Source: Pisaster brevispinus
Taxonomy: Eukaryota > Echinodermata > Asteroidea > Forcipulatida > Asteriidae
Length of the DNA stretch: 64,000 bases
Assembly (NCBI GenBank): GCA_023634235.1
Contig: JAMKCF010000022.1
Span: 2,108,001-2,172,000 of the forward strand
Direction: 5' to 3'
A model generated the notes under the pieces. It was not told the DNA's origin. It made no database searches and saw nothing but the letters and a program-made list of their open reading frames with translations. Below, one piece after another: positions 44,824 to 56,400 of the stretch (positions within the stretch are counted from its first letter, which is position 1; each line of letters begins with the position of its first letter). A program made the position numbers and the translations under genes.

Positions 44824-46988
44824 GTAAGTATTTCGTAAAACAGGCCAGGGGCTAGGCTGCACAGAGGAAACTTCGGGCAATGGCTCCTGATGCCACGAAA
44901 GATGAGCTTGCGTCGATCGTTCTGGACGAGGCTCAGTACAAAACCGATTTTGGGGGTATAGATTGAGTATTGAAAAACAACATTTTCCACTTCCATTACA
45001 AATGAGTATATCTGACAACCAACACGTACGTCACCTGTTTGTCATCTGAATAGATTGTCAACTTAAAAAAGGGCCGCGGAATGGTCAGAGGGTAAAGAGC
45101 CCAACCATATTATATGACAGATTGTTGTCAATATTCTACAACCTGCATTTCCTTTTGTCTTTAAAATAGTAAACAAGTTGTTAGGTTTTCATATTTTCTA
45201 TTATAAATACACTATTCCGGTATTGATGAACTGAGAGGTTCTGGCCGTGAGCTGCATTTTTGTAAACAAGTAGTTTAAATAGAGACTCTTTACTTTTGGT
45301 ACAGTGGTTTTGGTCGAGATTGCTACCCACTGGACAAAGCCGTTCTAGTCTACCGAGACAAGGTACCCACCAACTACATGAAGTTCCGCCAGAACGCCTA
45401 CCCCATTATCTACGTCCCCGAGCCCCCCGACGAGGTCCTCCCGCCCTTCCGGGAAATCGACCGGTGCATCATGGACGAGCACTTCCCGGACATGTACCTC
45501 ATTCCACGGCAAGCGTCGTGCGCCATAGTGGGCAACGGGGGTATACTCTCTGAGAGTGGATGCGGCCCGAATATCGACCAGCACGACTTCATCCTGCGGG
45601 CCAACCTGGCCCCCGTCGACGGCTACCAGTCAGACGTGGGTAGCAGGACTCAGATGACGGCCTTCAACTTGGAGATGCTTAACCGGATGTACTCCTCAAT
45701 TGTCCAGAGCGGACCAACAAACTTGGACAATCGGATTCTCCTGGGGCGTATCAAGATGCTGAAGAATTCCATTTTGTGGTATCCCAAATCTCTAAGTAAA
45801 CTGCACCAGAGGGAAACAATTCGCAAACTGAACGAGAAACTGATTGATCACCAATACATGGATATTCACATGGCTTACAGCTGGAAGTCAATCAGTGTTG
45901 AGAAGTAAGACGGTCAATTTTACTGGTAGTTCAATTTTAATTTTGCGAATCCCTGTTGACAATAGACTCAAGTCTCTGTGCAAGTCTCAAGTGTGTTTGA
46001 ACTTCCGGGACCAAGTTGGTCCCATCCATTGTGGAGTTTTATGTATGCGCGATTCTTTTTCTTCAACTATTTTAGTTTCAGGTAGTTTATGGCAGAAACA
46101 AAATTGTTGGGAAAGTAAAATTTAGCCATGAAATATATGAAAATAAAACTAGTTTAACAAATCAACAAAGAAAACCTGAGAATAAGACTTGACCTCCGGT
46201 TGCTTGTAAACAGCAAAATAAACAAAAACTCCCACACGGTATTTTCACACGTTGATTCCACCCACGTTTAGCGAGGTGACATCTCGGGTACCAAGCGCAT
46301 CTCTGAAATGATTCACAGATTCAAATGTTTTGGGGTGAAAACAATTATCCAGACAATATTACTTTGAGCTGCAGTGTTTCTCACCAAGTAAGTTTTTATG
46401 ATCATTAACTGCAGGAGTACTTACCAAAATTTAACCCTACTTTCAAGCAACAAACGGTGCTTGGCATTTTTCTGCTAAGCATTTGAAAGGGATATCAGTC
46501 ATAGATCGTACATGATTGTGGAATGTTTTTCGATGGTAACCTTATTCCGGTAAACACAATGTTGTGTGGCTCAGCTACTTTTTGCGCTTAAAGCGGCTCT
46601 ATGAAATTGTGCCCAGGTTACTAACAAATGTCATAATGAATTGGGTTTGGTTTTTTTCTCCCCGCGACCAATTTATTCCAGACCAAATTATTGATATTCT
46701 TCACCTCTCTTTCATCACTCTCACAGAGAATTTGGCATTGAAGGCTTCGCCACCCTCGGCTTGGACATGTTTGCGGTCGCTAGAACCTTCTGCTCTAACG
46801 TGACCCTGTACGGGTTCTACCCCTTCAACGAAGGCCTGAACGGCGCCAGAGTTCCCCACCACTACTACGAAGACATGGACTTCGAGTACCAGACGGCCAG
46901 ACATGATTTCGTCTTTGAATATAACAAGCTGAGATCTCTGGAGGCAAAGGGAGAGATTAAGATGCAAACCAAGGCGTGCATACCTTGA
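44555..46988 (+). CDS. ST8Sia-type alpha-2,8-sialyltransferase (GT29), complete, three exons
   Basis: Predicted Golgi type II enzyme adding sialic acid from CMP-Neu5Ac to sialylated glycans. Exons: 44555-44823, 45305-45904, 46727-46988, joining to 376 codons. A short cytosolic N-terminus is followed by a membrane anchor at about residues 9-30 (TVTALVSLVAIISLANTYFL) and a Pro/Arg-rich stem. Sialylmotif L starts at Cys162 (CAIVGNGGILSESGCGPNID, then DVGSRTQMTAFN). The motif S region is at about 292-320 with Cys312, the usual disulfide partner of the motif L Cys, then YGFYPF. Motif VS is HHYYED (His334/335). Introns are both phase 2 with donors GTAAGT and GTAAGA. The start is the ATG at 44555; an in-frame ATG 13 codons upstream would lengthen the cytosolic tail. 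The subtype (ST8Sia1/5/6-like or other) is not settled. In motif S the usual S-T-G core reads G-I-E-G. Confidence 0.9.
45305..45904 (+). CDS. Sialyltransferase exon 2, sialylmotif L
   Basis: 600 bases. Completes a Thr codon, then GFGRDCYPLDKAVLVYRDKV through the L motif to SWKSISVE. Acceptor TACAG, donor AA|GTAAGA. Confidence 0.92.
46460..46615 (+). repeat. Partial foldback repeat in sialyltransferase intron 2
   Basis: Ends GCGGCTCTATGAAATTGTGC and has the interior GGTAACCTTATTCCGGTAA of the 'GGGCCCAATTTCATA' family. The left arm is missing. It lies about 110 bp before the terminal exon. Confidence 0.65.
46727..46988 (+). CDS. Sialyltransferase terminal exon, motifs S and VS
   Basis: Completes a Lys codon, then EFGIEGFATLGLDMFAVART through VPHHYYED to KACIP and TGA. 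Acceptor CTCACAG with a strong pyrimidine tract. Confidence 0.92.
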
Positions 46989-49284
46989 GAAGCAAGGAAG
47001 AGTATGAATGGGTAAATGTTGAACACTGTTGAAAAAAACTGTTTCGTTCGAACCGAGTTCCTGTTCATTCTTCGATGGTTAACATTATACGGATTCCAAA
47101 GAAATCTTTTAGAGATTGTTGCGTCCTTTTGGTTTTGGGCAGTGCGAGCCACATGCATTTCACTCCAAAATCATCAAACTTAAAGTAAACTGCAGATAAT
47201 TTGGTTGACAATTTGTTTTATTTGTTCCCACCTCTGTTTTGACAAGATGACAAATCGCAACATGCTGTTTTATGGTTTGTACGATTATGGCAACTAGGTG
47301 GTTTTTTAGGCTCGCAGAAGTTTCACACCATACTTTTCGAATATGGCTTGCAGATCATGCAGTCACAGATTTGTAAAATCTATTTTTACAACTGACGTAA
47401 TTTCAAAGGAGTTATGATGTCGAGGTGCGTGCGTGTTCTGTCCTGCAAACAACAACAAATTCGTCATGGGAAGGACGAAGTGTGTATACACTTTCTACAA
47501 GTTAAGGAACGTGAGCAGAAAGTGAAAGTGGCTCCTGGTGCAGATCATGGGAACTTTTTCTTGTTGACATCATTTCGGACTTTTCACGGAAAAGAAATAG
47601 ACAACAGGAAATAGTATTGAATTCTGTTGTGTATGTAATATGAGTCCACGCCTCATTGCAAAGCTGCCCTTGCGCTATTCCTTTGCCAGGTCTGCACATG
47701 GAGTCTGCAATTGTTAAGGTATTATCCCAGCATTGCCCGAAAGTCCACACAAGGAGTCCGTAGGACCGCAATAGTTATTAAACTGTTTTTTAATAAACCA
47801 TAAACCATTTGTAGACTGAAGTAGAACACGACGCTTTGATTGTCCATGTTATTTTTTTTAATACTTTTTTTATTTCTCCAAAGAATTACAGTAGAACGTC
47901 ATTCCATTCCGAATACACGTACTATTAGCATTCAAACTGCAGACTAATATTCTCTTGTGACAGGCAAGATACAAAACCAAAAAAAAAAATCAAATAATAC
48001 TATCATTGATTGAGTTCAATCACAATAAACCCGTTCGTTTGGCAGGGTTTTCCTTGATACTGAGCTCAATGTCCAGCCAAACAAGCTTAACATTTGGCCT
48101 GGAATTGGTATAAATCATGTCGCCCAACATGCCGTTAAACCCAACTCCCTTGTGCCGTGTACAAGTTCGAAGATAGCTTATCCCAAAACAACGATCACCA
48201 TTTTGGCATGTTAACATCTAAACTGGAGAAGTAGATCAACATCGTTATGGTCGTATGCCATAGAGGTCCCAAGCATTAGCAATTATCAGTGTTTGGCATT
48301 CAGTAAAATCATTATCAGTTTTGGCACTCACTCAGTAAATCAGAGTCTGACTATCAGACGGAAAAACTTTTAGTTCTACGAATTCGGGAATGTAAACCCG
48401 AGAGAGAGAGTAGCCCCAGAAATTACACAATAAGCCAAAATATTTGATTGGGAGGGGGGGGGGGGGGTGTTGGAAACCACAGAACCTATAGCAAAGGCTG
48501 CCAGCAAGATGTACATGTATGTACAATTTTGTGCACGAAGTAAGTGAATGAAAAAACACCCAGCCCCTAAAAAAAAAAAGAATAATAATAATAATAATAC
48601 ACAACTCTAGGACCTGACCCCCTCTTAATGGAATAGTCCAGTCTGCGATATCAAGGACGTTGACTCCTCCAGAGTATTGCACTTTGGAGAAAACAGTGAA
48701 ATAAATAACATGTGCCATTGACTTAGTGTTACCACCCCTCACTTGTAAAGAGATAACAAGTGCGCCCGCAGTGTTCATGGGCCGGACGCAACTTTATGAT
48801 TTCGTTAAAAACTTGTTAGTCTGTGTGTGTGCTCGATCGAACTTCCTCTTTTCTCGTTTGCTTCTGAGCAGAGACAGATGGAGCCAAATACAATTGCCTC
48901 TCCTTAATTTCCCTATATTTTGTAGGAAATTATCTGTTTTTTAGTGATCGGCCCTCAGTCTGACTGAAACAGAGCCAGCTGTTTGGTTTTGATGGACTCG
49001 GGAGTTATTAAACAGATACCGCACCAATAAATGATAACCTATATTGGTCCATGGTGAAGCTTTCAAAATTTCGCTTAATAAAGTTAAACATGAAATTGTA
49101 TAGCCTGGGGTTTTGAATTAGGCGGTTAGAAAGAGAACCTGGAATTAACAAAACGAAAGTATATTATTCTGATTTCTCACTTTAGAACCTGGAAGGGAAA
49201 AAATCTTGATTCTTCTTCCATAGCCCCGGTAGAGTAAAATTGAAGCCAATCGTGTTTTTCTTCTCTTCCTAAGTAAGTTGATCA

Positions 49285-49441
49285 GGGCTCGATTTCACAA
49301 AGCACCAAGATTCATCTTAATTTGAGTTACAAATATATCACCCTAGTGACTTGTATCATGTGATATCACACTTTGCTTAGAAGTTAAGATTGATTCGCAA
49401 CTTAAGATCGACCTTAATTGCTAAGTGAAATCGGCCCCTGG
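49285..49441. repeat. Foldback, 'AGCTAAGATTGATCTTA' family, fullest copy
   Basis: Starts GGCTCGATTTCACAAAGCAC and ends GCTAAGTGAAATCGGCCCC, giving inverted ends. The interior holds GATATCACACTTTGCTTAG. Confidence 0.75.
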
Positions 49442-49588
49442 CTTTGTTATGAAGCAAAATGACACATTATTTCCATAATTGTACAAGGAACGTCCACTGA
49501 TCTCTATATGCTGATCTCAGTACATGTGTGTATAGAGATCAGTGAGAACGTCACATAAAGAAACCAGCAACTAAACAGAACTGGAACC

Positions 49589-49696
49589 CTAGGTGGCAGC
49601 AGTCTTACCAGGTAAACTCCACTGTTTACGTAATTATGAACATGCTCACATTTCCAGAGACCAATGGATTAACCTGGCAAGTCTGCTGCCACCTAG
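49589..49696. mobile_element. 108-bp foldback element, CTAGGTGGCAGCAG ends
   Basis: The left end CTAGGTGGCAGCAGTCTTAC is mirrored by a right end reading AAGTCTGCTGCCACCTAG. Arms are about 26 bp. It gives the uninterrupted version of the element at 59890-60182. Confidence 0.85.
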
Positions 49697-50619
49697 TGTC
49701 CCAAAGGTATCCCATTCCCAATAACACAATACAAGGTAAAGAAAACAAAGTCAACAATGGGATGCATATTTACAAAAGAAACAGGGAACAACAAAACAGG
49801 GACAAAATAAACATAATTTGAGCTTGTTTATATATATCTTTTGTTACAATGTGCAAGTCTGCCAATTTGTACATTAACTAATATACTTGCACCACTAATA
49901 CTTTTCTATAAATATTGCAATATCAAAATATGGAGAGTTTTATTAAGGGGGGGGGGGGGACTGTACAAGTTGCCCCTGTCATTTTCTAAGGCACAATTAA
50001 AGGATTTTGAAAATGGAAAAATGTGAAAAAGTGGGTTTTTTTATATTGGGGAAAGATATCCATTCCTTTAAAACCAACCAGTAACTAAAAAAATTGCATT
50101 TGTCATTCGGACTATTCAATAGTTGTTTTGATCAAAAACAAATATAATATGGATAAACAAAATACCACCATGACATATTTTTTTAACAGAATATAAACAA
50201 TTCCAAATTCCAAACCCTAGTACGACTGTACAATAACCTTGTGAAATACCTGGGACTGTTACATCAATCTTAGCTTGTTGGACATGTTCAATTAATACAC
50301 TTCCCATTTGGAAGGAGGTTGAATTTAGCTAAAGAAAAAATACTATTCATTCATGCTCTGCTTACACAATGTGAAAATTAGGCCATGGTCAAATTGGCGG
50401 CTACAGCTGCAGCTGTTGCGAGGGGCGTGCTATGCTTCAACACTTGTTCACCACGACAATCAAGCTGCAGCCACAACCACTTAAGTCGATTATCAACGCC
50501 GACATGTGGGGATGGACAGGCAAGAACGTTGTGGGTTGCAGCAGATCAGGTGAAATGACAGACTGGTCGACTTATCTTAGTGCCGCTATGGCCTTTCAGC
50601 TTTGGCAGTGCCCCGACCA

Positions 50620-50816
50620 GGGCCAGATTTCATAGAGATGCTCAAAGCTAAAAAAAAAAAAAAGGACCAACGTGCCTTTGCTTACCAGAACAAGGTTACC
50701 AGCCAAAATACCATATCACACATACCTGTTTTTGACTGGTTTCCTGCTAAGTTTTGCTTGACAGCAGAAAATTTTCACAACATTTGTTTGCCTTTAGCAG
50801 CTCTTTGAAATTGGCA
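50620..50816. repeat. Foldback repeat, 'GGGCCCAATTTCATA' family
   Basis: Starts GGGCCAGATTTCATAGAGAT and ends TTTAGCAGCTCTTTGAAATT. Confidence 0.75.
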
Positions 50817-51436
50817 TCTGACCTGACCGGATGAGTTACCGGATGATTGGCAATTTATAACTTACATTTAATAAACAAAAACAGTAAAATCAGCATTTTT
50901 CTTTCCTTTGGGTAAAGTTGTTTACTATACATAAATCCCATATTTCAAATTATTATGATTAAGCGACTTATCCATGCAGTCCATTCATACATGCAATTCA
51001 GACCCGTTTCATAGTGCTGCCATATTAATGTTCTCCCATTCACTTCAATGAAGCCACAGTGAGGCTCGCAGACAATTTATAGTCTGGCCCCTCTATTTTG
51101 TAGTAAAAGAATCTGTATTTCTAACTGTTGTTTGAACACAAGGAACATGACAAGATGGCAGCAGCATGGTAAAGGTCTACGACAAAATCAGATGCATGCA
51201 TCTTTTCTACTTGTACACTTATCCGTCTCAGGTGTAAATATTATCCAAGTTGAACAATGGACCATTTTCACCATCTGTCAAAGCAACAAGAAAAACAAAA
51301 AACAAAAAAAAACCATAAATATTTTTGACTAAAAAAGTGATAAAAATGACGATAAGCACTTGACATGGAGATCAAAGCATTCTTAATGTATCGTATGGTT
51401 GCATTGTAAGAATTGTACCAGGAACAAAGAATATTA

Positions 51437-51600
51437 TTCTGGTTTTTACCCTACACCAATGTATACTCAGTGCTTTCCTGAAACCTGCGAAAAAAAACAA
51501 ACCCCAAATCCACAGGCTAACGACTCAGGCTGGGATTCGAACCCACGACCCCCCAACATTATTGAGCAGATGTCATACCACTGAGACCACTGAGCCTGCC
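51437..51600 (-). repeat. tRNA-derived SINE (minus strand)
   Basis: On the minus strand CAGGCTCAGTGGTCTCAGTG (A-box region) and GTCGTGGGTTCGAATCCCAG (B box) are followed by a short body ending in CATTGGTGTAGGG. It is related to 28365-28445. Confidence 0.7.
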
Positions 51601-51810
51601 CTCAGACAAGAGGCCAGTTCGAATCCTTAATACAGTTGTGAAAAGTAAAACAAAAATAAAACTTATTTTATCCCAAATGCTTTTATTACATCTGTTTAAT
51701 TGTTATAGTACCCACTGCTAATTATAGGAGGGGGGTGCCAGGAATGGAAACAAGTTTATAATGTGATATAAGGTTTTCTAAAATTAAAACAAAAGAAGAG
51801 GAAATTAGCT

Positions 51811-52025
51811 GGGCCCAATATCATGGCTCTGCTTACCAACGAATTTTGCGCTTGCGATCACCATTCTTTGCAAAGGACGCCTAGTGGCGTGAAGTGCGCA
51901 CGTGCACAAGCAAAAATTCCCTGCCAACCTGTGAAATAACGCTTCACATAAGCGCGGAATTCCCTGCTTGCTTCCGGAAGCACCGATTCTTTGCTTACGG
52001 TAAGCAGAGCCATGAAATTGGACCC
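51811..52025. repeat. Foldback repeat, 'CTTACCG/TTTCACAGG' family
   Basis: Starts GGGCCCAATATCATGGCTCT and ends AGAGCCATGAAATTGGACCC. The interior has CCTGTGAAATAACGC. Confidence 0.75.
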
Positions 52026-52872
52026 TGATCAGCTGAAAAACTGCATGCCTGAAAAAAAAAGCCAGTCATGCCTGAAAATTGAACACTGTAAAGCAACATG
52101 AACAAATGAACATTCTGGACTTTACTCACATTTGGCTGGGGACACAGTAGGGCAGGATTTGGAGGTGGATGCCTAAAGACACCTGACATCTTACTTTGTA
52201 ACTTGTGCAATACGCAACATGCATTACATGCCAGCCTAAATGATTGGCCAGAGTTACCAGGCTATTGATTTTTGGATGTCACAATACGTCTCATGCACGA
52301 CGAGCGGTATTTCAGACTCTCGCTGCCTTGCAGGCGTCATATTTACGAACATGTCACGTTTGCACGCAGCGTTTACTCGGCAAATTTAACCGTAAATTTG
52401 TTAAAATAAAACCCTGTCTTTATCACTGCAAGCTGAAGCCAAGGGTTCCGACTTAAATGTATCTGGGTAATCTATAAGCTTTTTGTAAAGTAGCCCACTG
52501 GGTTAGTTAACTATGCATTTAACTTGCCCCCAAGGGAAGTTTTCGTAGCCCAGATTTTAAACCTATATTGTCATAAATGTATCTTTCTGATGCATCAATT
52601 GGTAGCGATCACAACCGGTTCAATGGTCAAATGAGGTTACATTCACACACTCAAAAATAAACAAAAACACATTTGACAAACTTATCATTCACACCTGAAA
52701 AGGAAGAAATATGAGCATCATAAACAAGTGGGTTGCACAGCTTTTTAGAATCCCACAGGGTAAGTTGAGAAGTGGTGTTTACTAGCCTGAGCAGATGTTA
52801 CTAGACAATGTATGCCGGGCTAGTGTTAAGGGTCAGCCCTGACTAACATCGTCTTTACAGTCAGAATCAACA

Positions 52873-53066
52873 GGGCCCAATTTCATAGAGCTGCTTAAGC
52901 AGAAAATATTGCTTAGCAAGTGTCTGCTAAGCAGAAATGAGCAGGATACCAGTCACAAGTTGTACATGGGACATGGTAGTTTGGCTGGTAACCTTATTCT
53001 GGTAAGCATAATTTTTTTGTGCTTAGCTACTTTTTGTGCTTATGCAGCTCTATGAAATTGGGCCCA
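52873..53066. repeat. Foldback repeat, 'GGGCCCAATTTCATA' family, well-preserved copy
   Basis: Starts GGGCCCAATTTCATAGAGCT and ends AGCTCTATGAAATTGGGCCC, 20-bp perfect terminal inverted repeats. About 194 bp. Confidence 0.9.
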
Positions 53067-53338
53067 GATCTTTTACAAACCAGACAAGGGCACTGTCGGT
53101 TATTTTGAAATACACTTTCAGTACATGACTATCAACCGGCGATTTTGGTGCCAAAGCAAGAGGTGAAGCCTCACCTGTGGTTTCGAAAATTGCCACAGAG
53201 CCAATAAATAGGAATAGGTGTCTGCTGCCACCAAGAGTCCTAGTGTTGCGTAGTCTCCAGTAGGTTATCAGTGCCAGCAATCGTGTACACCGTGATCAAT
53301 AAAGCAGTTGGAATGAACTGAAGAGTCTCACAACTTAC

Positions 53339-53402
53339 CATGTCCTTGCTGTTCTAATTGAGCCTTGAGTCTCTTGATTTCATCCTGAAGTGTTTGATAC
53401 GC
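53339..53402 (-). CDS. GNPTG: GNPTG exon encoding [12 protein letters not shown]..
   Basis: 21 codons plus one base. Heptad-like Leu/Ile spacing corresponds to the human ELSKEIKRLKGLL segment. Acceptor TCACAG, donor G|GTAAGT. Confidence 0.9.
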
Positions 53403-56400
53403 CTGTGATCAGTGAAGAAAGAACAAAATGCCAAAGGTATAATAAGAGGATGAGAACCTCAAACGCTGCTATCATCTTCTCGCCTCCATGCCAACCATCA
53501 GGAAGGCCTCCAACCCCCACCCCCTTGCCTTTCTCTCCAGCCCTTAAGAGAGTTTCTTTGAGATGACATAACTTGGAACACCTCCTTTCTTGTGACAAAG
53601 CTTTGTGCCAATCCAATCCTGACATGCAGTACATGCATATGAATCGTCAGTGGTACTTATGCGCCTAAATATAATGAACGGTCAGATTTGATAAAAAAGG
53701 TGTTTTAATTTTCACTAGTGTGTTAAGTTTTGGTTTTTGGGGAGTGCAAAAGAACCTGTTTTCATTTTCACTAGTGTGTTAAGTTTTGGTTTTTGGGGAG
53801 TGCAAAAGAACCTGTTTTCATTTTCACTAGTGTGTTAAGTTTAGGTTTTTGGGGAGTGCAAAAGAACCTGTTTTCATTTTCACTAATGTGTTAAGTTTTG
53901 GTTTTTGGGGAGTGCAAAAGAACCTAGTTTCATTTTTACTAGTGTGTAAAGTTTTGGTTTTTGGGGAGTGGAAAAGAAACTGTTTCCATTTTCACTAGTG
54001 TGTTAAGTTTTGGTTTTTTTGGGAGTGCAAAGAACCTAGTTTTCTTTTCACTAATGTGTTAGGGTTTGTTTTTTTGGGAGTGCAAAAGAAACTGCTTGTA
54101 AATCATTTTCACTAGTGTGTTAAGTTTTGGTTTTTGGGGAGTGCAAAAGAACCTGTTTTCATTTTCACTAGTGTGTTAAGTTTTGTTTTTTGGGGAGTGC
54201 AAAAGAACCTAGTTTAATTTTCACTAGTGTGTAAAGTTTTGGTTTTTGGGGAGTGCAAAAGAACCTGTTTTCATTTTTACTAGTGTGTTAAGTTTTGGTT
54301 TTTGGGGAGTGCAAAAGAACCTGTTTTCATTTTCACTAATGTGTTAAGTTTTGTTTTTTGGGGAGTGCAAAAGAACCTAGTTTAATTTTCACTAGTGTGT
54401 AAAGTTTTGGTTTTGGGGGAGTGCAAAAGAACCTGTTTTCATTTTCACTAATGTGTTAAGTTTTGGTTTTTGGGGAGTGCAAAAGAACCTAGTTTCATTT
54501 TTACTAGTGTGTAAAGTTTTGGTTTTTGGGGAGTGGAAAAGAAACTGTTTCCATTTTCACTAGTGTGTTAAGTTTTGGTTTTTTGGGGAGTGCAAAGAAC
54601 CTCGTTTCCTTTTCACTAATGTGTTAGGGTTTGTTTTTTTGGGAGTGCAAAAGAAACTGCTTGTAAATCATTTTCACTAGTGTGTTAAGTTTTGGTTTTT
54701 GGGGAGTGCAAAAGAACCTAGTTTCATTTTTACTAGTGTGTAAAGTTTTGGTTTTTGGGGAGTGCAAAAGAACCTATTTTCATTTTCACTAATGTGTTAA
54801 GTTTTTGGTTTTTGGAAAGTGCAAAAGAACTTTCCTTGAAGTTAAGGAGAGCAGCTCAAACCTTTCCTCACACTTCTTAAAGAGGAAGGACTGCCTTGTG
54901 ATACCTGCTTCTATTTGACAACCTTCTTCCCAGCCCCAGCCAACCACGAGAACAAAATTCCCATGTGATGCCCCCTCCCCCTCCATAAACCTGTTCCCTG
55001 CTTCAAAGCTACCCAAGAAAAAGCATCTTTGCCGACATCCCTCCCTCATCTTCCCAGTCCAAAAATTTACCTAACACCCGTTTCAGACAGGCACTCCAGA
55101 GTCGCGTCGAACCAAATAGATCCGGAGGGACTCTGCGGCGACCCGAATAAATGTTGGTTTCAGACAGGCAAACCTAACATTACATTAGGTTCACCACATG
55201 AGAAGATCGACATCTGAAACCAAGACGCTCCAGAGTCGTTCCGAACGACTGCAGCAGTCGATCTTTCGACTTCCAGCTTGTCCAGTCGCTCCTAACTGTT
55301 TCAGACGTTGAACTCTTCATGTACTTAATTCAATCACTTGGTTCGGCGCGACTCTGGAGCGCCTGTTTTAACCAGATGTTACAAGATTTGAGCTACATGC
55401 AATACATTACAATACAATACATGGAACACAAACCCCAAGTTATTTTTTTTCCCATGGCCTTGTAGTCAATAGTCACACACGCAAATCCTTCACTTTCTTA
55501 TTCAGTGACATCTGTAAAGACTACAGTATTTGAAGGTCTCAAAACAAACAGGGCTGAGAGCCATGGCTGACAGAAAGGTCTGCAGCTAAATCTCTTTGTA
55601 AATCAAAGTGCATGCTTTCTCTATCGCGCACATAGCTGAAAAACAAATTGAAAATTATGTCCAAAATGTCTTCTCCCTGGAAATTATGTCCATATCACTC
55701 TAAATCAATTCCCTGAGAGAAAAGAACAATCCCTAGGCTATACCTTTACATTGGCCACCACTCTTTGAAAAAAACAAAACAAATAAAATAATAAAAGATT
55801 TCTATCAGTTTTCAGAATGCAGGAAGACATCCGCATTAGCTAGCTCAAGACCTTGTCTCTTTCTCTCACTCTGCCTCTATAAGTGGCTTACTATAAGTGG
55901 ATTAATGTCAATCAAATCAATGCCAGCCACACAAAAATTGTCATATCTCGCCCAATCAGAAATAATACTTCGCCCTCAGCTTTCATATTGCAATTGGCCT
56001 TTGCCAGATTCTATAAGATTGCTTTAAAGGTACTATACAGGAATTGGTGGAGCTGACAAAATAGACGCAGACAGTGTTTATGTTTCGGTCGATCAACCGT
56101 ATGCTTCAAATAACAAACCCGTGAAAATTTGGGCTTAATCCGTTGTGCGAGTCAGGAGAAAAATAGCAAAAGATGCTGTCCCACTGCTGTTCCATGCCTG
56201 CGCTGTTAAGCTAATGCATTGTTACAGACATGAAACAGTTAAGATAAGCGGATACTTTTATACCAACAAAAATCAGGGGGTGTAATAAACTCTTTCCATG
56301 GCCTTTACAATAATAATGACAGTGCCCTTTGTGATGTGGCGGCCACATGTACTTCCAGAGGTCAGCTATGATCATGACGTCAGTCCCCTTTAAATTATTG

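Larger units (their letters stand above)
46989..53338. other. Intergenic / possible 3' part of GNPTG
   Basis: Contains the sialyltransferase 3' untranslated region at the left, an AAT microsatellite (about 48583-48600), foldbacks (49285-49441, 49589-49696, 50620-50816, 51811-52025, 52873-53066) and a SINE head (51530-51600). The terminal GNPTG exon (minus strand) should lie in this interval or its left part, but I could not identify it. An open segment starting at 50249 fits the phase yet looks like random hydrophobic sequence. Confidence 0.5.

Noticed and set aside
50116..50249. Possible terminal GNPTG exon
   Set aside because: Phase and acceptor fit, but the encoded peptide is hydrophobic and without resemblance to the known GNPTG tail.
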